From VXYL01 sp965199875 (lineage in GTDB: Bacteria > Pseudomonadota > Gammaproteobacteria > Pseudomonadales > Azotimanducaceae), in contig OZ241346.1 of NCBI GenBank assembly GCA_965199875.1, positions 186,001 to 250,000 on the forward strand: a stretch of 64,000 bases of DNA, written 5' to 3'. Positions 57,298 through 64,000 of this stretch are shown here, piece by piece. Positions within the stretch are counted from its first letter, which is position 1. Each line of letters starts with the position of its first letter. The translations under genes were made by a program, and so were the position numbers. The notes under the pieces were generated by a model. It made no database searches, was not told the origin of the DNA, and saw only the letters and a list, made by a program, of their open reading frames with translations.

Positions 57298-58110
57298 ATG
57301 GACTCCCGGCTTCGCAGCATCGACTCCCCACCGCGGCGCGATTCCGACGGCGGCGCCGAACGCCAGCGTCGGCGCGGCGTCTACCTGCTGCCGAATCTCA
57401 TCACCACGGCGGCGCTGTTCGCTGGCTTCTTCGCCGTCGTGGCCGCCGCGAACGGCAACTTCGTCGAGGCGGCGCTGGCGATCTACAGCGCCTTCATACT
57501 GGACACCTTGGACGGCCGGGTGGCGCGCTGGACGCGCTCCGAGAGCCAGTTCGGCGCCGAGTACGACAGCCTCTCGGACATGGTCGCCTTCGGCGTGGCG
57601 CCGGCGCTGGTCGCCTTCTTCTGGGCGCTCTCGGGTCTCGGCCAGTTCGGCTGGATGTTCGCCTTCGTCTACATGGCTTGCGCGGCGCTGCGTCTGGCGC
57701 GTTTCAACACCAAGGGCGAGACGGCCACGTTCACCGGCCTTGCCAGCCCCTCGGCGGCGGCGATCATCGCCAGCGCGGTGTGGATCTGGAGCGACTACGC
57801 GGACCAAGGCAGCGGCTGGTCGGCGGTGGCGATGGCGCTGGTCACCGGCGGCGTCGGTCTGCTGATGGTGTCCGGATTCACCTACTTCTCGCCCAAGGAA
57901 CTCGACGTCAAGGGGCGTGTGCCCTTCCTCACCCTGGTCGCCGTCGTGGTGGTCTTCGCCATCGTCCTAGTGGATCCGCCCCGGGTGCTGCTGGCCTGTT
58001 TCAGCATCTATGCGCTGTCCGGGCCGGCCATGTACGTCTGGCGGAAGTACCGACGCCAATCGGCCGATCCCCCATCCGCCCCCCCATCCGACCCTCCATC
58101 CGCAAGTTGA
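57298..58110 (+). CDS. pssA: CDP-diacylglycerol-serine O-phosphatidyltransferase
   Basis: A membrane protein of 270 residues. The CDP-alcohol phosphotransferase motif is complete: DTLDGRVARWTRSESQFG, with YDSLSD following. There are about seven hydrophobic segments and the conserved LITTAALFAGFFAV start region. It makes phosphatidylserine, the precursor of phosphatidylethanolamine. The N-terminus is Arg/Asp-rich and the last 14 residues are a Pro/Ser-rich tail encoded by a 12-base repeat. It has its own promoter and ends 19 bases before msrP. Confidence 0.93.
   Translation: MDSRLRSIDSPPRRDSDGGAERQRRRGVYLLPNLITTAALFAGFFAVVAAANGNFVEAALAIYSAFILDTLDGRVARWTRSESQFGAEYDSLSDMVAFGVAPALVAFFWALSGLGQFGWMFAFVYMACAALRLARFNTKGETATFTGLASPSAAAIIASAVWIWSDYADQGSGWSAVAMALVTGGVGLLMVSGFTYFSPKELDVKGRVPFLTLVAVVVVFAIVLVDPPRVLLACFSIYALSGPAMYVWRKYRRQSADPPSAPPSDPPSAS
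58068..58103 (+). repeat. 12-base tandem repeat at the 3' end of pssA
   Basis: CCATCCG recurs at 58072, 58084 and 58096, exactly 12 bases apart, within C-rich units. In frame it encodes the DPPSAPPSDPPSAS tail of pssA. Slippage here would change tail length by four residues per unit without breaking the frame. Confidence 0.6.
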
Positions 58111-58129
58111 CAGCCGAAGCGAGGCCGCC

Positions 58130-59083
58130 ATGCTGATCCTACGCCCCTCGGACATTCCGCCCTCGGAGATCACGCCGCCGGAGACGTATCGCTCGCGGCG
58201 CCGGTTCATGCGCGACTCCTTGGCGCTGGCGACCGTGGGCGCCGCGCCGCCGGCGCTGGCCTTGTCCGCCGCCTGGCTCGCGGAGCAGGGCTATCGCGCT
58301 GGCGAACCGATCGGCGAGGTGTTGACGTCCAAGCGCGACGCGCAAAGCTACAACAACTTCTACGAGTTCGGCACCGACAAGGACGACCCGGCCGCCCACG
58401 CCCACGAGATGACCGTGGATCCCTGGAGCGTGGAGGTGTCCGGCGAAGTGGCCAAGCCGGGCCGGGTGGCCCTCGAGGACCTGCTCGCCGGCATCGACCT
58501 CGAAGAGCGCATCTACCGCTTGCGCTGCGTGGAGGCGTGGTCGATGGTCATTCCCTGGATCGGCTTTCCGGTGAAGAAGGCGCTGGACAAGTTCCAGCCC
58601 ACCGGCAACGCCAAGTTCGTCGAGTTCAGAACGCTGCACCGGCCCAAGGAGATGCGCGGCCAGCGCTCGCTGTTCAGCAGCATCGACTGGCCCTACGTCG
58701 AGGGTCTGCGGCTGGACGAAGCCAACCATCCGCTGGCCATCTTCGCGGTGGGCATGTACGGCGAGGTGCTGCCGAACCAGAACGGCGCGCCGCTGCGCCT
58801 CGTGGTGCCGTGGAAGTACGGCTTCAAGAGCATCAAGTCCATCGTCTCCATACGCCTCACCGAAACCCAGCCGCGCAACACCTGGAACGTGCTGCAACCC
58901 CGCGAGTACGGCTTCTACGCCAACGTCAATCCAGAAGTGGACCATCCGCGCTGGAGCCAGGCGAGCGAGCGGCGCTTCCCCACCTCGCTGCTGAAACCCA
59001 ACCGCATCCCGACGCGCATGTTCAACGGCTACGACGAGGTGGCCGGCCTGTACGCAGACATGGACCTCGGCCGCTACTACTGA
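58130..59083 (+). CDS. msrP: Protein-methionine-sulfoxide reductase catalytic subunit MsrP
   Basis: A periplasmic molybdoenzyme of 317 residues. It has a twin-arginine-like signal with RSRRRFMRDSLALA and the family segments SYNNFYEFG and YRLRCVEAWSMVIPW, whose Cys coordinates the molybdenum cofactor, followed by PWKYGFKSIKSI. It repairs oxidised methionine in periplasmic proteins using electrons from MsrQ. The start was chosen to place the Tat motif near residue 22. It is followed after 6 bases by msrQ. Confidence 0.95.
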   Translation: MLILRPSDIPPSEITPPETYRSRRRFMRDSLALATVGAAPPALALSAAWLAEQGYRAGEPIGEVLTSKRDAQSYNNFYEFGTDKDDPAAHAHEMTVDPWSVEVSGEVAKPGRVALEDLLAGIDLEERIYRLRCVEAWSMVIPWIGFPVKKALDKFQPTGNAKFVEFRTLHRPKEMRGQRSLFSSIDWPYVEGLRLDEANHPLAIFAVGMYGEVLPNQNGAPLRLVVPWKYGFKSIKSIVSIRLTETQPRNTWNVLQPREYGFYANVNPEVDHPRWSQASERRFPTSLLKPNRIPTRMFNGYDEVAGLYADMDLGRYY

Positions 59084-59089
59084 TTCGCC

Positions 59090-59968
59090 TTGGCGAATAC
59101 CGACGCCTGGCTGCGGCGCCTCAAGCCGCTTCTGTTCCTCGCTCTGGCGGCGCCGCTGGCGCTGGTCGGCGTCGACGTCTGGCGGGAACTGGCGCAGCCG
59201 GGCAGCGCGCTGGGGGCGGACCCGGGCGAAGCGCTCGTCCATCGTCTCGGCAGCTGGGCGCTGCGCATGCTGCTCTTGACCCTGGCCGTCTCTTCGGCGT
59301 CGCGCCTGCTGCGCCGGCCGTGGCTGATTCGCGTCCGGCGCATGGTCGGCCTGTGGGCCTTCGCCTACGTCTGCCTGCACTTCGCCGCCTACCTGGGCCT
59401 CTTGGCCGGACTGGAGTGGAACACCGTCGTCGCCGACATCGCCAGGCGGCCGTACATCACCGTGGGTTTCCTGGCCCTTGCGCTGCTGATTCCGCTGGCG
59501 ATCACGTCCACCCGCGGCTGGCAGCGGCGGCTCGGCAGACGCTGGCGGCAGCTGCACCGGCTGGTCTATCCCGCCGCCGTCGCCGCCTGGGTTCACCTGC
59601 TTTGGCTGTCCAAGGCGAGCACCATGGAGCCGTTCATCTACGGCGCCGTGCTGCTGGCGCTGTTCGGCGAGCGCCTAGCGACTACAATCCGCCGTTCCAA
59701 ACGAACGCGACGCCCTATGGACAACCACGCCTACTGGCTAGCGAACCTGCGCCTGGTGGCCGTCTGCCTAGCGGTTTGGTTCACCGTCTCCTTCGGCTTC
59801 GGCGTCTTGCTGGCGGACGTTCTGAACCAAGTCCCCTTGGGCGGATTCCAGCTCGGCTTCTGGTTCGCCCAGCAAGGCAGCATCTATGTCTTTCTGGCGT
59901 TGATCGCGGTCTACGCCGTCGGCATGGCGAAGATCGACCGCAAGCACGGCGTCGAGGAAGAGCCATGA
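59090..59968 (+). CDS. msrQ: MsrQ heme subunit in frame with a DUF4212 symporter small subunit
   Basis: A single open frame of 292 residues from a TTG start. Residues 1-209 match MsrQ in length and pattern: six hydrophobic helices with heme His in CLHFAAYL and RQLHRLVYPAAVAAWVHLL. Residues 210-292 start with Met and form a complete DUF4212 protein (MDNHAYWLANLRLVAVCLAVWF onward, two helices, C-terminal KIDRKHG), which normally is a separate gene before the VC_2705-type symporter. There is no stop between them; either the two are fused, or translation also starts at the internal ATG at 59717. The end overlaps the symporter start as ATGA. Confidence 0.9.
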   Translation: MANTDAWLRRLKPLLFLALAAPLALVGVDVWRELAQPGSALGADPGEALVHRLGSWALRMLLLTLAVSSASRLLRRPWLIRVRRMVGLWAFAYVCLHFAAYLGLLAGLEWNTVVADIARRPYITVGFLALALLIPLAITSTRGWQRRLGRRWRQLHRLVYPAAVAAWVHLLWLSKASTMEPFIYGAVLLALFGERLATTIRRSKRTRRPMDNHAYWLANLRLVAVCLAVWFTVSFGFGVLLADVLNQVPLGGFQLGFWFAQQGSIYVFLALIAVYAVGMAKIDRKHGVEEEP

Positions 59969-61710
59969 GCCTGCAGGCGCTCACCTACCTGGTGGTGGGG
60001 CTTTCCTTCGCCCTCTACATCGGCATCGCCTTCTGGTCCAGGGCCGCCAGCACCGGCGACTTCTACGTCGCTGGCAAGCACGTCCATCCGGTGGCCAACG
60101 GCATGGCCACGGCGGCGGACTGGATGTCCGCGGCCTCCTTCATTTCCATGGCCGGCATGATCGCCTTTCTCGGCTACGACGGAGCGGTCTATCTGATGGG
60201 CTGGACCGGCGGCTACGTGCTGCTGGCGCTGCTCCTCGCACCCTACCTGCGCAAGTTCGGCAAGTTCACCGTGCCGGAGTTCATCGGCGAGCGCTACGGC
60301 TCCGAGACCGCCAAGGTGGTGGCGGTGGTGTGCCTGATCGTCGTCTCCTTCACCTACGTCGCCGGACAGATGCGCGGCGTCGGCATCGTCTTCGCGCGCT
60401 TTCTCAACCTCGACATCGGCTGGGGCCTGTTCGTCGGCATGGGCGTCGTCTTCTTCTACGCCGTGCTGGGCGGCATGAAGGGCATCACCTACACGCAGGT
60501 GGCGCAGTACTGCGTGCTGATCTTCGCCTACACGGTGCCGGCGGTGTTCATCTCGCTGCAAGTCACCGGCGTCGCCCTGCCGCAGCTGGCGTTCGGCAGC
60601 GAACTGGCGGATGGCGGCGGCTACCTGCTGGCCAAGCTGGATCGGATCATCACCGATCTGGGCTTCTCGGCCTACACCAGCGGCACCAAGAGCACGGTGG
60701 ACGTGTTCTTCATCACCTTGGCGCTGATGGTGGGAACCGCCGGGCTGCCGCACGTGATCGTGCGCTTCTTCACCGTGCCGAAGGTGCGCGACGCGCGCAG
60801 CTCGGCAGGCTACGCGCTGCTCTTCATCGCCATCCTCTACACCACGGCGCCGGCGGTCGGCGCCATGGCGCGGCTCAACCTCACCACCACCATCCAGCAC
60901 GGCCCGGTGGGCCAGCCGGACGCCAATCTCGTCTACGAAGAACGCCCGGGGTGGTTTCGCACCTGGGAGGAAACCGGCCTGCTCGCCTTCGAGGACAAGA
61001 ACGGCGACGGACGGATCCAGTACTACGACGACCGCAATCCCGCTTTCGCCGCCGAGGCCGAGGCGTACGGCTGGCAGGGCAACGAACTGACCGTGGACCG
61101 CGACATCATCGTGCTGGCCAACCCGGAGATCGCCGGCCTGCCGGACTGGGTGATCGCCCTGGTCGCCGCCGGCGGCATCGCCGCGGCGCTGTCCACCGCC
61201 GCCGGGCTGCTCCTGGTGATCTCGGCGGCCGTCTCGCACGATCTGCTGAAGGGCAGGTGGATGCGCGGCATCTCCGAACGCGGCGAGCTGATGGCCGGGC
61301 GCATCAGCGCGGCGGTCGCGATCCTTGTCGCCGGCGCTCTCGGCTACAACCCGCCGGGATTCGTGGCCGAAGTGGTGGCCTTGGCCTTCGGTCTGGCGGC
61401 TTCGTCGCTGTTCCCGCCAATTCTGCTGGGCATCTTTTCGCTGCGCGTGAACCGCCAAGGCGCCATCGCCGGCATGCTCGGCGGCCTGCTGTTCACCGTC
61501 GGCTACATCGTCGTCTTCAAGGGCGTGTTCATGGATCCGCTGCTCGCCAACGTCCCGGAGAACTGGCTGTTCGGCATTTCGCCGGAAGGCATCGGCGGCA
61601 TCGGCATGCTGATCAACTTCGCCTTGGCGTTGACGGTGAGTTCGCTGACGCCGCAACCGCCCGAGGAAATCCGCGAACTGGTGCAGCGCATCAGGATGCC
61701 GAAGCAATGA
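59965..61710 (+). CDS. Sodium:solute symporter large subunit (VC_2705 subfamily)
   Basis: A protein of 581 residues of the SSS family, with about 13 helices and the motifs AGKHVHPVANGMATAADWMS, YAVLGGMKGITYTQV, GTAGLPHVIVRFFTV and AAALSTAAGLLLVISAAVSHDLL. The group works with a DUF4212 small subunit, encoded just upstream, and is related to the acetate permease ActP; short carboxylates are plausible substrates. A loop after about residue 310 contains an EF-hand-like calcium site (DKNGDGRIQYYD, residues 344-355). The start overlaps the DUF4212 stop by 4 bases. Confidence 0.93.
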   Translation: MSLQALTYLVVGLSFALYIGIAFWSRAASTGDFYVAGKHVHPVANGMATAADWMSAASFISMAGMIAFLGYDGAVYLMGWTGGYVLLALLLAPYLRKFGKFTVPEFIGERYGSETAKVVAVVCLIVVSFTYVAGQMRGVGIVFARFLNLDIGWGLFVGMGVVFFYAVLGGMKGITYTQVAQYCVLIFAYTVPAVFISLQVTGVALPQLAFGSELADGGGYLLAKLDRIITDLGFSAYTSGTKSTVDVFFITLALMVGTAGLPHVIVRFFTVPKVRDARSSAGYALLFIAILYTTAPAVGAMARLNLTTTIQHGPVGQPDANLVYEERPGWFRTWEETGLLAFEDKNGDGRIQYYDDRNPAFAAEAEAYGWQGNELTVDRDIIVLANPEIAGLPDWVIALVAAGGIAAALSTAAGLLLVISAAVSHDLLKGRWMRGISERGELMAGRISAAVAILVAGALGYNPPGFVAEVVALAFGLAASSLFPPILLGIFSLRVNRQGAIAGMLGGLLFTVGYIVVFKGVFMDPLLANVPENWLFGISPEGIGGIGMLINFALALTVSSLTPQPPEEIRELVQRIRMPKQ

Positions 61711-62051
61711 GCGCAAGCCTGGCCGAGGAGCGCTGCGTCGCCTGTCGAGCGGACAGCCCCCGCGTGGCGGCTGCGGAGGCGCGGCAACTGCTGGAGGCGC
61801 TGCCGAACTGGCGCATCGTCTCGCAGGAAGAGATGCATCGGCTGTCGGCGACGTTCGACTTCAACGACTTCGCCTCGGCGCTTGCGTTCGCCAACCGCGT
61901 TGGCGAGTTGGCGGAGGCCGCGGACCATCACCCGCGCATCGTCGTCGAATGGGGCGCCGCGACCGTGCAGTGGTGGACCCACGCCATCGGCGGCCTGCAC
62001 CGCAACGACTTCATCATGGCGGCCCGCTGCAACGCGGCGCGATTCGCTTAG
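61707..62051 (+). CDS. phhB: 4a-hydroxytetrahydrobiopterin dehydratase
   Basis: A protein of 114 residues, pterin carbinolamine dehydratase. The signature ADHHPRIVVEWGAATVQWWTH carries the active-site His pair, preceded by the typical LPNWRI strand. It regenerates the pterin cofactor of aromatic amino acid hydroxylases and is also linked to molybdopterin metabolism in some bacteria. A CVAC motif at residues 10-13 is usual for the longer bacterial form. It overlaps the symporter stop as ATGA. No phenylalanine hydroxylase gene is in the window. Confidence 0.93.
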   Translation: MSASLAEERCVACRADSPRVAAAEARQLLEALPNWRIVSQEEMHRLSATFDFNDFASALAFANRVGELAEAADHHPRIVVEWGAATVQWWTHAIGGLHRNDFIMAARCNAARFA

Positions 62052-62086
62052 CGCGGTATCGGCGCGTTCGTGGCACCGCCAGGCGG

Positions 62087-63685
62087 CTACAGAGTCCAGA
62101 CGGCCACCCGCCGCCCGTGCCGTTCGCGCTCCTTGCCGAGGCATGGGTCCGCCGGCGCCCCGCGGCGGTCGATCACCACCAGATGCCCTTCCTCGGCGTT
62201 GCACTGCTCCATGTAGCCGAGGGTCTGCTCCACGCCGCGTTCGACCGTGCCTTCCAGGCTCTGGCGGTCCGAGTCGCGCAGCACCTTGCACTCGATGACG
62301 AAGCGCCGCCACAGGTCGTAGGGCGCGCCGGCCTCCCGCGGCCACAGCACCAGGAGGTCCGTGCGCCCGCGGCCCAGCCCGTACTCCCGCTCGATGCGCC
62401 CGCCGCCGTTGACGATGCGCTGCAGGTACGCCTGCAGGATCAGCTGCGGCGCCGCCTCGCTGTATTCCTTGAGGCGCCGCAGCCAGTGCCCGGCGTGTTC
62501 GCGGTAGAACGTCGCGAACGCCGTCAGCAGCTTGCGCAGGTCCACCACGCCGGCGGCGTCCACGTACCATGCGTCGTCCACGTCGAGGATGCTCTGCAGC
62601 ACGTAGCCGAGTTCCCGGGGCACCACCTCGGCGTAGATGGGGTTCGCCATGCGCGGCGGCTCGCCGGCGTCGATCAGCCCCAGGTCGCGGACGTACTCCA
62701 GATCCCGAACCTCGTGCTCCGCCTCGCCGCCGGCGAGGATCGGCCCGACGACGCGGCGCACCCGCTCTTCCTCCAGCTTGTGCGTCAGCTGGTCGAGGTG
62801 CGTGCGCCGGGAGAGGATCAGCTCCTCCCGGGCGGCGTTGATGTCCTCCACGCCGATGGCCCGGGAGCGGTCGCGCCCGGCTTCGCCGTCGAAGCAGGCG
62901 CCGGCGCAGAGCGCGTTCACCAGCCAGGGCTGCCCCTTGGTCTGTTCCCATACGGCCTTGCGCGCCGCCGGCGTGAAGCGCTGGCCGGTTTCCAAGGTGT
63001 GCTGCACCATCAGATGGCGCGTTTCCTTCCTTGTGAAATCTCCCAGGCGCAAGGACTCCGCCGCGACGTTGAACGGGCTGCCGCCAGCGATCACCTCGCC
63101 CGTGCTTGAGCGAATCCGGTAGTCGCGGATGTCGCGGACGCCGCAGAGCACGATGCTGTGCGGGAAGCCCCGGGGCCGCTGCTGGTAGCCGGCGCGCAGC
63201 TGGCGCAGCACCGAGAGCAGGGTGTCGCCCACCAGCGAGTCGATCTCGTCGATCAGCAGCACCAGCGGCGTTGGGTTCGCCAAGCACCAGCTGGCGAGCG
63301 TCCTTCGCAGGGCGTTGTTCGGGCCGGACTTGGCCAGAATGTCCGGCCACACGCTCTCCGGATAGTCGTCGCCCAGGAACTCGGCGCTCATGGCAAGGCT
63401 GCTGAGGATGGCGCGCATGCCTTCCTGCACGTCGTCGCGCGCCACTTGTCCGACCTCCACGTTCACGTCCACGCAGCGGAAGTCACTGCCGCCTTCGCCG
63501 CCGTTCAGCAGGTCGCGCAGGGCGATCAAGGCGGAGGTCTTGCCGGTCTGCCGCGGCGCGTGCAGCACGAAGTAGCGCTTGTCCCGGATCAGATTCAGGA
63601 TTTCGTTGATGCTGCCCCGCTTGAGCGGCGGAATGGCGTAGTGGTCCTCGGCGCGAACCGGCCCCTCGGTGTTGAAGAAGCGCAT
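62087..63685 (-). CDS. AAA-like ATPase with C-terminal PD-(D/E)XK-like domain
   Basis: A protein of 532 residues. Walker A is APRQTGKTSALIAL near residue 45, Walker B is PLVLLIDEIDSLVGD, and a sensor-like region reads VLCGVRDIRDYR. The C-terminus has a nuclease-like core, GRGRTDLLVLWP then RFVIECKVL. It is analogous in architecture to the protein at 19956-21524, though the sequences are not close copies. Such proteins are common in accessory DNA, with unproven function. It converges on phhB, with 35 bases between the stops. Confidence 0.85.
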   Translation of the reverse strand: MRFFNTEGPVRAEDHYAIPPLKRGSINEILNLIRDKRYFVLHAPRQTGKTSALIALRDLLNGGEGGSDFRCVDVNVEVGQVARDDVQEGMRAILSSLAMSAEFLGDDYPESVWPDILAKSGPNNALRRTLASWCLANPTPLVLLIDEIDSLVGDTLLSVLRQLRAGYQQRPRGFPHSIVLCGVRDIRDYRIRSSTGEVIAGGSPFNVAAESLRLGDFTRKETRHLMVQHTLETGQRFTPAARKAVWEQTKGQPWLVNALCAGACFDGEAGRDRSRAIGVEDINAAREELILSRRTHLDQLTHKLEEERVRRVVGPILAGGEAEHEVRDLEYVRDLGLIDAGEPPRMANPIYAEVVPRELGYVLQSILDVDDAWYVDAAGVVDLRKLLTAFATFYREHAGHWLRRLKEYSEAAPQLILQAYLQRIVNGGGRIEREYGLGRGRTDLLVLWPREAGAPYDLWRRFVIECKVLRDSDRQSLEGTVERGVEQTLGYMEQCNAEEGHLVVIDRRGAPADPCLGKERERHGRRVAVWTL

Positions 63686-63753
63686 GGGGCGATTGTGGCA
63701 CGTTTCGGTGCAAGCACACTGGGCGACATGCGCCGCCAGCTGCTTTCCGCCAA

Positions 63754-64000
63754 CTAGTCCGCCGACGAAGGGCGCAGGGCTCGGCGCAGAGGCGCCAGCC
63801 AGACCACAACGCAGGCGGTGGCGATGCCGAGGCAGATGGGACGTTCCAGCAGCATCGACCAGTCGCCGTCGACAAGCAGCAGCGTGCGGCGCAGGTTGTC
63901 CTCCAGCATGCCGCTTAGGATGAAGCCGAGCAGCAGCGGCGCCAGAGGGAAGCCGGCCAGGCGCAGCGCCAGCCCGATCAGTGCAAGGCCCAGCATCAGG
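63754..64000 (-). CDS. tctA: C-terminal end of tripartite tricarboxylate transporter TctA, cut by the window edge
   Basis: The last 80 or so residues of a membrane protein. Two hydrophobic segments flank the family sequence GMLEDNLRRTLLLVDGDWSMLLERP, which is characteristic of the TctA large subunit C-terminus. The transporter takes up citrate or other carboxylates with a periplasmic binding protein and TctB. The rest lies beyond the right edge. Confidence 0.85.
   Translation of the reverse strand, partial: LMLGLALIGLALRLAGFPLAPLLLGFILSGMLEDNLRRTLLLVDGDWSMLLERPICLGIATACVVVWLAPLRRALRPSSAD

Noticed and set aside
62035..62086. GC-rich inverted sequence between phhB and the AAA gene as a terminator
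   Set aside because: The possible stem has almost no loop and no T-tract on either strand.

Overview
This 64 kb window is GC-rich, densely packed chromosomal DNA (roughly two thirds G+C by eye) from a Gram-negative proteobacterium, most likely an uncultured, perhaps marine, gammaproteobacterium. The evidence is the continuous sdhCDAB - sucAB-lpd-sucCD cluster in Pseudomonas-like gene order, a UvrY/GacA-type regulator, htpG, hrpA, lpxC (hence lipopolysaccharide), pssA, msrPQ and a pterin dehydratase. Genes overlap by ATGA or are a few bases apart, and GTG/TTG starts are common. High GC also creates very long antisense open frames, which I treated as shadows. I saw no rRNA, tRNA or CRISPR array.

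Left part (1-8.6 kb, minus strand): a run of genes for a MacAB/LolCDE-type exporter (fusion protein, ATPase, two FtsX-like permeases), a luciferase-like flavin monooxygenase, a redoxin-cytochrome c-copper monooxygenase fusion protein and an unrecognised possibly ferritin-like protein. From 8.7 kb the plus strand carries sarcosine oxidase subunits delta, alpha and gamma without the usual beta subunit, then an AlbA_2/Schlafen-type ATP-binding protein, a decayed ISAs1 transposase and a formylglycine-type sulfatase.

Centre (16.7-31.5 kb): succinate dehydrogenase, the 2-oxoglutarate dehydrogenase complex and succinyl-CoA synthetase, interrupted between sdhB and sucA by an inverted AAA-ATPase/PD-(D/E)XK gene. 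htpG follows and carries an unusual Ala/Glu-rich insertion. Next come a GacA-like response regulator whose phospho-acceptor Asp is Glu, a Na+/solute symporter, a DUF815 ATPase, an oxidoreductase, a methyltransferase and hrpA.

40.5-46.7 kb is the most interesting accessory stretch. A small secreted Cys peptide with EGKCG/EAKCG repeats is followed by a DUF692 multinuclear iron enzyme and a DUF2063 partner. This is an HvfABC/bufferin-type modified metallophore operon with a good sigma70 promoter. It converges, with overlap, on a PLD-nuclease/NTPase fusion, a GIY-YIG nuclease in lower-GC DNA and a frame-damaged Uma2 nuclease; together these look like a defence or mobile-gene island.

Right part (46.7-64 kb): an RND efflux operon with one fusion lipoprotein and two different permeases; a SpoIIE-type phosphatase with a STAS anti-anti-sigma-like partner; lpxC and pssA, each with a recognisable promoter; msrP; an msrQ that runs in frame into a DUF4212 symporter small subunit; the symporter large subunit; and phhB. 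A second AAA/PD-(D/E)XK gene and the 3' end of tctA reach the right edge.
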